From Azotimanducus sp965199815 (GTDB lineage Bacteria > Pseudomonadota > Gammaproteobacteria > Pseudomonadales > Azotimanducaceae), in NCBI GenBank assembly GCA_965199815.1, contig CBDATE010000018.1:434001-498000 (forward strand): DNA of 64,000 nt, written 5' to 3'. Shown piece after piece: positions 22,274 through 35,878 of the stretch. The notes below the pieces were generated by a model, which saw nothing but the letters and a program-made list of their open reading frames with translations, ran no database searches and was not told where the DNA came from. Numbering within the stretch: position 1 is the first letter of the stretch; each line of letters begins with the position of its first letter. The position numbers were made by a program, and so were the translations under genes.

Positions 22274-25200
22274 GCGCATCTCCCAGCCCCCACAGCCAAG
22301 CGTACATTCATCGCCCTGACTCGCCTCTGGCGCGCCCCGCGCGCCCCCGCCGTGCCGACTGCGCTCACAGCCCCGCTCACCGCCCTGCTCGCCCTCGTCG
22401 TGCTGACTGCGAGCCTCCTGCCGACCGTCGCGCACGCGCAAACGGCGCCCACCGTCACATCAGTAAGCATTACCAGTAGCCCCGAAAGCGGCCAGACCTA
22501 CAGGTCGGGTGAAACAATCAAGGTCTGGGCTGTTTTTTCAAGCCGGCTTAGTCTTTTGGGTTCCATCTCATCGAGTCTGCAGATCGGCTCCCAGACCAGA
22601 ACTATGATTTTAAGTCCTACTCTGGGATTAGGTACCAATACCGATGGAACTTCAACTGCTCATTTTGAGTACATCGTCCAGAGTGATGATCTTGACACCG
22701 ACGGCGTCAGCATTCCCACCAACCCATTCACAGTGTCGGAAGGAGGGAGTGTTGCTCGTGTTAATACCCAAATCAATGCCGATCTCTCCTACGCCGGGCT
22801 GTCAGACCAGTCAGCTCACAAGGTGGATGGTTCTGTTCCCGGCAGCGTGGAGGTGAGCAGTGATGCGTTGACGGTGGGGGAAGGGGACGCGGGTACGTAC
22901 ACCGTGAAGCTGAGCAAGGCACCTACAGCGGACGTGACCATCGCCATTACCAAAGAGTCCGGTGGGGATGCGGACTTGTCGGTTGCTCCCACCAGTTTGA
23001 CCTTCACCACCACCACCTGGGATACCGGGCAGACCGTCACAGTAACGGCAAGTACGGATACGGACAGCAGCTACGGCCGCGCCACGTTCAAGCACACGGC
23101 AAGCAGCACCGATACCGGCTTCAACGATCTCACCGCGTCAGTGGTGGTGCAAGCAGATACGCGACTACCCAGGCTCAGCATCATCCTCACCGAGGTTACA
23201 GGGCGGCAAAGTATCGTTCGTAGTGGTAGCTTTATCAGTGTGAACGAGAACGCCGGCACTGTCGTTACTGATGTAACCCTGTCTCGGCCCAGCACCAGTC
23301 CAGTGACTGTGGACTATGCCACGGCCGCTATCACCAGCAGTCACCCAGCTCTAACTACTCCCGACAGAGCTATTGCCATTGCGGGGAAGGATTACAGCGC
23401 CACATCGGGGCAGCTGACGTTCGCACCGGGGGATGTGAAGAAGACCATCTCCGTGCCCATTATTGATGATTCCCTGTTTCTGGAAAGCGACCGATTTTTC
23501 GAGGTGGTCCTGAGCAATCCGTCCTCGGGCGCATCCCTCTCCGATACGCAGGAAAAAGTTCTCATTAGCCTGGCCGAAGATGATCCTGCGCCGACGATGA
23601 CGGTGGCGGCAGCGGGTCTGAGCGCCACCTCACCGGGGCGGCTGAGTGTGAAAGAAGGCGACAGCGGCACCACGGAGGTCACCTTCACCGTGACGCAGAA
23701 CCAGAGAAGGCTACCCCGAACCAGGAATTTGAATGTACAGGTTGTGGCGAGCGGCACCACCGCCGCCGCTGGTTCGGACTTCGCGGCGCTGGACACGAAC
23801 ACAACGCTTGAGTTTGCAGCGGGAGAGGCCTCGAAAACCTTCACGGTGACCATCAACGGGGACACGACAGCTGAAGAGGACGAGACCATTGGTCTTAGTT
23901 TCTTGTCGGGCCAGGGCAATTTCATCAACAGTGCATCCTTATTTTTTGACGTAACGATCACCATCCTCGACGACGACGGCACGCCTTCCGCGCCGGCGGC
24001 ACCTGCATTGACTGCGGGGAACGCCCAGTTGAGTGTGCAGTGGAGTGCGCCGACGGATGACGGCGGGGTTGCCATCACGGATTACGATGTGCGCCACCGG
24101 CCAACCACCCCTTCGGATAGCAGCTGGACGGAATTGGCGGACACCACGCCGAGCACCGCCACCACGGCCACCATCTCCAGCCTCACCAACGGCACGGTCT
24201 ATGAAGTACAGGTGCGGGCGCAGAACGAGAACGGTGCCGGGGACTGGTCGGCTTCGGCAGAGGCGACCCCCTCCACCATGACCCTGAGTTATACGGCGGC
24301 GCCCACCACCCTGACGGTGAACACGGCCATCACCACCCTGACGGCGACCACATCCGGTGTCACCGGCACCATCGCCTACACGGCGAATCCGTCCCTGCCG
24401 GCGGGTTTGAGTTTGAACGCCAGCACCGGTGCCATCAGCGGCACACCCACCGCCAAGAGCACCAGTCCGGTGACGGTGACGGTCACAGCGACGGCGGGGA
24501 GCACTACGGCCAAGGCCGACATCCTCTTTCCCGCAGTGGCGGGCGAACCCCTGGCCACGCCGGTGGTGACGCTGGATGTTGACAATGGCCGGCTCATCGC
24601 CAACTGGGCTGCGGTGACAGGTGTCAACAACTATGTGTTGCAGTGGAAAGCATCGACGGTGACGGACTGGGCCATGACCGGTGTCACCACAGTCAACGCG
24701 GGAGGCTCCAGCTCCACCCGGTACGTGATTCCTGTTCTGACCAACGGCACCGCATACGATGTGCGGGTGCAGGCCAGGGCGGCATCCGCCTCGACCACCA
24801 GGGCGGACAGCGCCTGGTCGGCGGCGGTATCTGCAACCCCGACAATGCCCACCCTGAGCATCGCGGTGGTGGAGAAGGCCGGTGTCGATAAGGTAGGGCA
24901 AAACATTTTGATTGAAGAAGATGTGGGCACGGTTGACTTCACGGTCACCCTGTCCGCCGCCAGCACCGGGATGGTGACGGTGGACTACGCCACCGAGGTT
25001 CTCTCCGATAACGACCGGCGTGACGCTATCGCCGGAGAGGATTACACGGCCGTCATGGGGACGCTCACCTTTGCGCCGGGCGAGACCAGCAAGACCATCT
25101 CGGTGCAGATCCTTGACGATACGGTACATGAGGATGACGAATTCTTCAGGCTCGGACTGAGCAATCCGTCCGCTGCCACCATCGCTGCCAACCGGGGGCG

Positions 25201-28200
25201 GTTGACTTTGGGTATCACCAACGCCGACTCGGTACCGCCCGTGACGGTCACGGCGGAGGGCTTGACCAGCACCGGGAAGCTGAGTGTGCCCGAGGGCGAT
25301 GCGGATGCTGACATCACCTTCACTTTCACGCAAGCCAGCGCGGCTGAGAGAGCAATCATTATCGGCACCTTCGGCACAGATGGCACCGCCACTGCCACTG
25401 CCGATACGGACTTCGAAGTCCCAAGCCCGACCTTGAGCATTGCTGCAGGCCAGACGCAGGTCCAAGCCACGGTGAAGATCAAGGGCGACACGGATGAGGA
25501 GGGCGACGAGACTTTTAATCTTCTCCTTATTCGCGGCGGCGGCATTGTGACCAATTCCGGCGGAGCACGTTTCCGGATCGAGGTGACCATCCTTGATGAC
25601 GACGGTGTGCCTGCTGCGCCTGCCGCGCCGCGCCTGGCATCCTCCGCGAGTGGCCAGTTGACGGCCAGCTGGCTGCCACCGACAGATACCGGTGGCGTGG
25701 CGATTACCGACTACGATGTGCGCTACCGCGTGAATAGCGGCAGCCCCAAGCCCGACTGGACGGAAGAAGCATCCGCCACCGCCGCCAGCACCGCCCTGAT
25801 GCGGGACATCGGCAGTCTTGTTGACGGCACCGAGTACGAGGTGCAGGTGCGGGCGCAGAACGAGAATGGCGAAGGTGCCTGGTCGCCATCGGCAACGGCC
25901 ACCCCGTCCACCATGCTCCTGACCTATGCCTCCCAGCCGACGACATTGCAGGTTGGCGACACCATCACCGACATCACGGCGACGGTGGCGGGCTTTACAG
26001 GTACGCCGACCTACGGGTACGCGGTGACCTCGGGCACCTTGCCGCCGGGGCTGACGTTGAGTTCGACCACGGGCACCATCAGCGGTACGCCGACGACGGC
26101 GAATGCGAGTCGGGTGATAGTGACCATAACCGTCACTGCAGGCAGTGAGACGGCGAGCACCAACATCGTCTTGCCGGCGGTGTTGCCACCGAGCTTGAGC
26201 ATCATGCCTGCAAGTGGTCAGGGAAATTTCCTCGAATTCATGTCCACAGAATATCTCTCTATGTCTGAGGAGATTGGCTCCGGTCAGGTGGTTGCCGAGG
26301 TGCGTCTGTCCTCGGCAAGCCTCACGCCGGTGACGGTAGAGTATGTCACCGAGGACCTCCCCGATGACAATCCGTTACTGGCAATCAATAGCTCTTTCCT
26401 GGCCACCGCGGGCGAGGACTACGTGGCGCAGAGTGGCACCTTGACGTTCGCGCCCGGGCAGACCTTGCAGACCATCACCGTTCCGGTCATGGATGATGAC
26501 CTTAACGAGTATTCCGACGAGTTTTTCAGGATTCGCCTGAGCAACCCCATGGGGGCCACGCTGCCTTCCGGGATGGATGTGTTAAATATCGGCTTTGCCA
26601 ACAGCGACCCCTTTCCGCCCATAACGATCACGGCGGAGGGTCTGACCGGCACCAGATTGCGCGTAACCGAGGGCGACAGCGGCAACACCGAGGTGACATT
26701 CACCTTCACGCAGGCGGTACCTGTTCGTGCAGGCACAGCGACTCTTAACAGTTTCATCAACAGCAGTGGCACTGCCGAGAAAAATGAGGATTTCACGAGT
26801 TTCACACCATCCGGCGCTCGTATAGACGCGGGGATGACCACGGCCACCGTCACGCTCCCGATCATCGGAGACACGAACGATGAGGACGACGAGACCATCT
26901 CCCTCGAATTTTCTTCCCCAAGCGGCGGCAGATTCACCAATCCTGGCAGCTTCAGTATGTTCGGCATCAGCACGTTCAGGGTGGATCTCACCATCGTTGA
27001 TGACGACGGCGTACCGGCGGCACCGGCGGCACCGGTGCTGGTACCGAAGGGCGCCGGGCTGGATGTCAGCTGGCTGCCACCGACGGATACCGGCGGCATG
27101 GCCATCACGGACTACGATGTGCGCCACGGCATCAAGCCGACCTCGGGAGACCCCGCTACCTGGACGGAGCTGACCGACACCTCCGACAGCACCGCCCTCT
27201 CCGCGACCATCTCCGGCCTGACGAACGGCACGACCTATGTGGTGCAGGTGCGGGCGCAGAACGAGAACGGCAACGGTGTCTGGTCGGCATCCGCGACGGC
27301 CACCCCGTCCACGATGACCCTGAGCTACACCACCCCGCCGACCACCCTGACGGTGAACACGCCCATCACGGCTTTGACAGCGACCACATCCGGTATCAGC
27401 GGCACCATCGCGTACACGGTGAGTCCGGCCCTGCCGCCGGGGTTGTCGCTGAACGCGACCAACGGCACCATCTCGGGGACACCGACCACGGCGAGCACGA
27501 GCCCGACCAGTGTGACGGTGACCGCGACGGCGGGCAGCAACACGGCGACGGCGGGTCTCATCTTCCCGGCGGTGGACAAGGCCCTGCTGGCGGCACCGGC
27601 GAACCTGGTGCAGAAGTCCGGCACCACCCCGACCAAATCCGGATTCGCGGTGATCTGGGATGCGGTGAGCAACGCGGTGGGTTATACGGCCACCGCAACG
27701 TCGGGCTTTGGCAGCACATCGGTGATGGTGACATCCCCGACCAGGGAGGCGGTGTTCACCGGACTGCGGCCTGGTGTGGACTACACGGTGACGGTGACGG
27801 CCACGGGCAACGCCAACTACGCAGACAGCCCGGCATCAACGGCGTTGTCCTTGACCACACTGACCAACAGCGCGCCGAGCATCACGTCCATTGCAGACCA
27901 GATGACGGCCGTCGGCACCGATCTGCTGGTGAATGTGGATGCCACGGATGCGGATGCGGGCGATACGTTGCGATACCGGGCGACTTCGAGTGATACGACG
28001 GTGGCGACGGTGAGTCCGACTTCTCTGACCGATCTTGGTGCCAATAGTCAGGTGACAGTAACGCCGGTGGCTGCGGGCACGGCGAGCATCACGGTGACGG
28101 TGCGCGACAGTGTGGTAGCGATGACCGAGCTGTTCAAGGTGACGGTCATGGGAGGCGCTCCGCAGTTGAGCTATCCGGCGCTGCCAAGGCTTCTGCGCGC

Positions 28201-31200
28201 GGGCGTACAGTTCGAGACGCTGACACCGACCCCCGCTGGCTTCACGGCTGGAGCGAACTTCACCTACGCGGTGACGACAGGCACCTTGCCGTCGGGGCTG
28301 AAGCTCGATGCCAACACCGGTGCCATCTCCGGTATGCCGGACACACCGAAGGGTACCCGCACATCGGTGACGGTGACAGTGACCGGCACCACGGGCACGG
28401 GGATGAGCACGCAGACCGAGACGGCGACGGCGACACTGGACTTCCCGCGCATCTTCCGCTTCAAACTGCCAGCACCGACGGTGACGCTGGCGGTGGGCAA
28501 CAGTCAGTTGACGGCCAACTGGGAGGCAGTAGCGAACGCGGATACTTACGCGTTGCAATGGAAGGCATCGTCAGTCACGTCCTGGACAGCGGCGACGGGG
28601 GTGACCACGGTTGACCCGGCCACGCCGGGGACGGTGATCACCGGCCTCACCAGCGGCACCACCTACGATGTGCGTGTGCGCTCCAAGGCGGCCTCGAGCT
28701 CGACGACCCATATTGACGGCGACTGGTCGAGCGCCGTGCAGGGTGTGCCGGCGGCCAACTCGGCACCGACGGTAGCGAACATGATTCCCGATCAGACAGC
28801 GCCGGTGGGAGTGGCGTTCAGCTTCACCCTGCCTGCAGGCACCTTCAGTGACGCGGACAGCGACAGTCTCACCTACACGGCGAGCAAGTCGGATGACATG
28901 GCGTTGCCGACTTGGCTGAACTTTACCGATGATACGCGCACCTTCTCCGGTACGCCGCAATCGACGGACACCGGCACACTGTCGGTGAAGGTGACGGCGA
29001 GCGACGGCAATGGCGGCTCGGTGAGCGATACCTTTGATATTGAGGTAAGCGTGGGACCTGCTCTGGTGTTCACGCCGACTGCGCTGACGGTGGTCGAGGG
29101 CAGGAGCGGCACCTATAGGGTCAAGTTGGCGACGCAGCCTGCGGGGAATGTGACGGTGACGGTGGACGACACGGTGAGCACCGAAATATCGGTGGATACG
29201 GACTTCACCATGACGGGCGATCAGAACACGCTCACGTTTACCACCGATAACTGGTTCATGGAGCGGGTGGTGAGGGTGAATGCCGGCGAGGATGACGATG
29301 CGGTTGACGACAGCGTCACGCTGGGGCACACAACGACGGGCTACAGCTCGGTGAGCGGTAATCTGGTGGTGACGGTGGATGACGACGAAATACCGAATCG
29401 TGCGCCGAGTATCACGGATATTGTCGGCCAGACGGCGACCTTCGGCACGGATGTGCGGGTGGATGTGGATGCCACGGACGCGGACGATGATTCCCTGCAA
29501 TATCGTGCATCGTCCGGCGATACGACGGTGGCGACGGTGAGTCCGACCACGCTGACTGCCCACAGCAACACGAGTCAGGTGACAGTGACACCGGTGGGTG
29601 CGGGCACGGCGACCATCACGGTGACGGTGAGCGATGGGGAAGAAATGCCGACGGAAACCTTTGATGTGGTGGTGTCGCGCGCGACGCTCGGTATCACGAG
29701 GGCGATGTTGGCGCGGGGGAACGGGCAGTTGACACCGAGTTGGGAGGCGGTGACGGGTGCGGGGAGCTATGCGTTGCAATACAAGTTGTCGAGCGTGACG
29801 GGTTGGAGCGGGAGCGGAGTGACCACGGTGGATCCGGCGACTTCGGGGACGGCGATAACTGGCCTGACGAATGAGATGGCATACGATGTGCGAGTGCGGG
29901 CGAAGGCGGCGTCGAGTTCTGCGAGATATGTGGATGGTCGATGGTCGGGCGGGACGCAGGGCATACCGACGGCCACTCCGGTGCCGACGGCGCTCGCTGC
30001 ATCCTTCCGTGGTAATCCGCCGGATACCAGTCGTTCCGATTTCTACATACCCGGCGAAAGAGTGGATGTGTTGGTGGACTTGAACACCAGTCAGTTCGCT
30101 ATCAGACCCATCGGGGGGACGGTACGTCCGCGTCTGGCGCTGACGGTGGGGAGTGAGACGCGCTACGCCACCTACATGCAATTCAGTTCCGGTGCGAGAC
30201 AGGTATCGGGTTCGCGCGGTTCGCTGGTGTTCAGATACACCTTCGTGGCGGACGACAAGGACGCGGACGGTATCTCGGTGCCGGAGAACGCCATAGACCT
30301 GCCGGCTGGGGTGAGCATTACCGCGCGGGATGATGCGACGCTGGATGCGGAGCTTGAATTTGCTGGTACGGAAGTGGGAGGAGTGAGGTACTGGGTGGCA
30401 CCTGACTCGACTCGGAAGGTGGATAACACGCCGCTCAAGGCGAGCGGGTTGACGCTGGCGAAGGGCAGTGAGTCAGACAAGGTGGTGGTGACCTGGAACA
30501 AGGCCGGGTATGCGCCGAATGGGTACAGTGTGCGCTGGCGCAAGGTGGGTGGCAGTGCGCTGAGTGCGGTGAACAGTGTGGAGGGAACGCCGGTTGCGGA
30601 TGCTGAAGGGGAGCCGACGGACAAGCTCGGTTACGAGATTACGGGACTGGAATCGAACACTGCCTACTTCGTGCGGCTGGATACGCGCAACGGGGCGGAT
30701 ACCGGAGTGCAGTCAAAGACGAATCTGACGGAGCGCATTACCACAGCAGAGGGGCCGCCGTCGGCACCCGTCACCCCGACGGTGACAGAAGGGGATGCGC
30801 AATTGACGGTGGGTTGGAGTGCGCCGACAAACAATGGCGGTTCGGCGATAACCGACTATGACGTGCGCTATCGGCCAACCACGCCTGCAGACGGAGCCTG
30901 GACGAGTCTTGATGATGCCGCTGCCAATGCGACTGATACGAGCACCACGGCGACCATTACCGGGTTGACCAATGGCACGGAGTATGAGGTGCAGGTACGG
31001 GCACAGAACGCCAATGGCGAGGGCTTCTGGTCGGCTTCGGTGCGGGGTACGCCGGGGGATGTGAGTCTGGCCTATACGGCGGTGCCGGATACGCTGGCGG
31101 TGGGGACGATGGTGAGCCTGACGGCGACCGCAACGGGCTTCGACAATACGCCGAGCTACGCGTTGACCACCGGAACCTGGCCGCCGGGCTTGACGCTGAA

Positions 31201-34200
31201 CTCCACCACCGGTGCTGTCACGGGGACACTGACGACAGCGAGCACGACGGCGGTGACGGTGACGGTGACGGCGACTGCGGGCACCGGCACGGATACGCAG
31301 ACGGCGACGGCGGACATCACCTTCCCGGCGGTAGGCAAGGGGACGCTGGCGACACCGACCGGTCTGGCGCTGAAGGCGGATACGCAGAGCAAGACCGGCT
31401 TCACGGTGAGCTGGACGGCAGTGGAGAACGCGATGGGTTATACGGCGACAGCCACTCCGAGCGGTGGGTCTGCGGTGGACGGCACGGTGAGTGTGCCGAG
31501 TAGCGGCCCGGAGGCGGCGTTCACCAGCTTGACGGCGGGCACAACCTACACGGTGTCGGTGGTGGCCACGGGCAACGCCAACTATCTGGACAGCACAGCC
31601 GCGACGCTGAGTCAGGCGACATCGGCCAATTCTGCACCGACGGTAGCGAACGCGATTGCCGATCAGACGGCGACGGTGGGAGTGGCGTTCAGCTTCACCC
31701 TCCCGGCAGGCACCTTCAGTGACGTGGACAGCGGTGACATGCTGACCTACACGGCCATGCAGACGGACGGGGCGACGGACAGCGCGCTGCCCACCTGGCT
31801 GAGCTTCACCGCGGGCACGGGTGTCTTCTCGGGTACGCCGACATCGACGGACACCGGCACACTGTCGGTGAAGGTGACGGCGAGCGATGGCACGGATTCG
31901 GTGAGCGATACCTTCGATATTGTGGTGAGCGCACCTGCTCTGGTGTTCACGCCGACTGCACTGACAGTGAATGAAGGCGGTAGCGGAACCTACACGGTGG
32001 CGCTGGCGGCGCAGCCGACGGCGGATGTGACGGTGACGATAGGCGGCACGGGTCGCAGCGACGTGACGGTGGATACGGATAGCGGCACGGCGGGCAATCA
32101 GAGCACACTGACCTTCACGACGATGAACTGGGACACGGCGCAGACGGTGACGGTGAGCGCCGCCGAGGATGCCGATGCAGTTGATGACAGTGTCACGCTG
32201 AGCCACACCGCTGCGAACGGAGGCTATGGCTCGGTGAACCGTGACTTGGTGGTAACGGTGAATGATGACGACACTCCGGGGCTGGTGTTCACGCCGACTG
32301 CGTTGACGGTGGATGAGGGCGAGAGCGGTACCTACACGGTGGCGTTGGCAACGCAGCCGAGCGCGACGGTGACGGTGACGGTGACGGGCTCGGGCGATGT
32401 GAGCGTGTCTCCAACATCGCTGACCTTCAGCAACAGCAACTGGGGCACGGCGCAGACGGTGACGGTGAGCGCTGCCGAGGATGCCGACACGGTTGATGAC
32501 AGCGTCACGCTGAACCACACCGCTGCGAACGGAGGCTATGGCTCGGTGACGGGCAATCTGGTGGTGACGGTTGATGATGACGACAGTCCGGGGCTGGTGT
32601 TCACGCCGACTGCGCTGACGGTGGATGAAGGCGCTAGCGGTACCTACACGGTGGCATTGACAACGCAGCCGAGCGCGACGGTGACGGTGACGGTGGGTGG
32701 CACGGCGAGCAGCGATGTGACGGTGGATACGGATACCGGCACGACGGGCAATCAGAACACGCTGACCTTCAGCAACAGCACCTGGGACACGGCGCAGACG
32801 GTGACGGTGAGTGCCGCCGAGGACGCCGATGCGATTGATGACAGCGTGACGCTGAGCCACACGGCTGCGAACGGAGGCTATGGCTCGGTTACGGGCAACC
32901 TGGTGGTGACGGTGGATGATGACGACCAGAGCCTCACCTACACGGCGGTGCCGACGACCATGACGGTGGGAACACCCATCACGATGTTGACGGCGACCGC
33001 GACGAACTTCACCGGTACGCTTGGCTACTCGGTGACCACGGGCAGCTTGCCTGCCGGACTGGGGATTAGTGCCACCACAGGTGCTATCGCCGGCGCGCCG
33101 ACGGCGGCGAGCACGAGCACAACGACGGTGACGGTGACAGCGACTGCGGGCACCGGCACGGATGTGCAGACGGCGACGGCGGACATCACCTTCCCGGCTG
33201 TGAGCAAGGGGACGCTGGCGACACCGGCCAACCTGATGCTGAAGGCGGATACGCAGAGCAAGACCGGCTTCACGGTGACTTGGACTGCAGTGACGGGTGC
33301 GACGGGTTACACGGCGACGGCTGTACAGGGGAGCAATACCTTCACCGGAACGGTGGATACAACGGGCAGCAACCCCGAAGCGACCTTCACCGGGCTCGCG
33401 GTGAACACCACCTACGCGGTGAGCGTGGTGGCCACGGGCAACACAGCCAATTACGAGGCCAGTACAGCCGCGACATTGAGTCAGGCGACGGCGGCCAACG
33501 CGGTGCCGACAGTGGCCAACGCGATTGCCGATCGGACGGCGACGGTGGGAGTGGCGTTCAGCTTCACCCTCCCGGCAGGCACCTTCAGTGATGTGGACAG
33601 CGGCGACAGCCTTACCTACACGGCGAGCAAGTCGGATGACATGGCGTTGCCGACCTGGCTGAGCTTTGCCGCTGGTACGCGCACCTTCTCCGGTACGCCG
33701 CAATCGACGGACACCGGCACACTGTCGGTGAAGGTGACGGCGAGCGATGGCACGGATTCGGTGAGCGATACCTTCGATATTGTGGTGAGCGTGGCCCCTG
33801 CTCTGGTGTTCACGCCGACTGCGCTGACGGTGGATGAGGGCGGTAGCGGTACCTACACGGTGGCATTGGCGGCGCAGCCGAGCGCGACGGTGACGGTGAC
33901 GGTGGCTGGTTCGGGTGATGTGAGCGTGTCTCCAACATCGCTGACCTTCACCGCAACGACCTGGAGCACGGCGCAGACGGTGACGGCGAGCGCCGCCGAG
34001 GATACCGATACGGTTGATGACAGCGTCACGTTGAGCCACACCGCTGCGAACGGAGGCTATGGCTCGGTGACGGGCAGCCTGGTGGTGACGGTGGATGATG
34101 ACGACCAGAGCCTCACCTACACGGCGGCACCGCAGACCATGACGGTGGGAACACCCATCACGGCGTTGACGGCGACCGCGACGGGCTTCACCGGTACGCT

Positions 34201-35878
34201 TGGCTACTCGGTGACCACGGGCAGCTTGCCTGCCGGGCTGGGGATGAGTGCCACTACGGGCGAGATTACCGGTGCGCCGACGGCGGCGAGCACGAGCACG
34301 ACGACGGTGACGGTGACGGCGACTGCGGGCACCGGCACGGATGCGCAGACAGCAACGCGGGACATCACCTTCCCGGCTGTTGGCAAGGGGACATTGGCCA
34401 CACCGACCGGTCTGGGCGTGAAGGCGAACAGCAAGAGCAAGAGCGGCTTCACGATTACCTGGAATGCGGTGGCGAACGCGGCGGGGTACACGGCGACGGC
34501 CAGGGCGAGCAACCAGCCGGATGTCACCGTGACGCTGTCAACGGCACCCGCGAATCCCGAGGCGGTGTTCACGGGCCTGGCGGTGAACACTATCTACACG
34601 GTGACGGTGATTGCCACGGGTAATGCCAACTACGACAACAGTTCCGTCTCCAACGGGCAGAGCGTGACTACGCTGGCCAATTCGGCACCGACGGTGGCGA
34701 ACGCGATTGCCGATCAGACGGCGACGGTGAGAGTGGCGTTCTCCTACGCCTTCCCGGCGAACAGCTTCGCTGATACCGACAGTGGCGACACGCTGACCTA
34801 CACGGCGAGCAAGTCGGACGACATGGCGTTGCCGACCTGGCTGAGCTTTGCCGCTGGTACGCGCACCTTCTCCGGTACACCGCAATCGACGGACACCGGC
34901 ACACTGTCGGTGAAGGTGACGGCGAGCGATGGCACGGATTCGATGAGCGATACCTTTGATATTGTGGTGAGCGTGGCCCCTGCTCTGGTGTTCACGCCGA
35001 CTGCACTGACGGTGGATGAGGGCGGTAGCGGTACCTATACGGTGGCGCTGGCGACGCAGCCGACGGCGGATGTGACGGTGACGGTGGGCGGCACGGCGAG
35101 CAGCGATGTGACGGTGGATACGGATACCGGCACGGCGGGCAATCAGAACACGCTGACCTTCAGCAACAGCAACTGGGACACGGCGCAGACGGTGACGGTG
35201 AGCGCCGCCGAGGATACCGATACGGTTGATGACAGCGTGACGCTGAGCCACACCGCTGCGAACGGAGGCTATGGCTCGGTGACGAGCAGCCTGGTGGTGA
35301 CGGTGGATGATGATGACCAGAGCCTCACCTACACGGCGGCACCGACGACCATGACGGTGGGGACACCCATCATGGCGTTGACGGCGACCGCGACGAACTT
35401 CACCGGCACACTTGGCTACTCGGTGACCACGGGCAGCTTGCCTGCCGGGCTGGGGATTAGTGCCACCACGGGCGAGATTACCGGTGCGCCGACGGCGGCG
35501 AGCACGAGCACGACGACGGTGACGGTGACGGCGACTGCGGGCACCGGCACGGATGCACAGACAGCAACGGCGGACATCACCTTCCCGGCTGTGAGCAAGG
35601 GGACGCTGGCGACACCGACCGGCCTGGCGCTGAAGGCGAACACGCAGCGCAAGACCGGCTTCACGGTGACCTGGACGGCAGTGGCGAGTGCGACGGGTTA
35701 CACGGCGATGGCTGTACAGGGGAGCAATACCTTCACTGGAGCGGTGACCGGCACCGAAGCGGCCTTCACCGGGTTGACGGCGGGCACAACCTACACGGTG
35801 TCGGTGGTGGCCACAGGCGACACGGCCAACTACGAGGCCAGTTCAGCCGCGACGCTGGATCAGGCAACGGCTGCGAAT

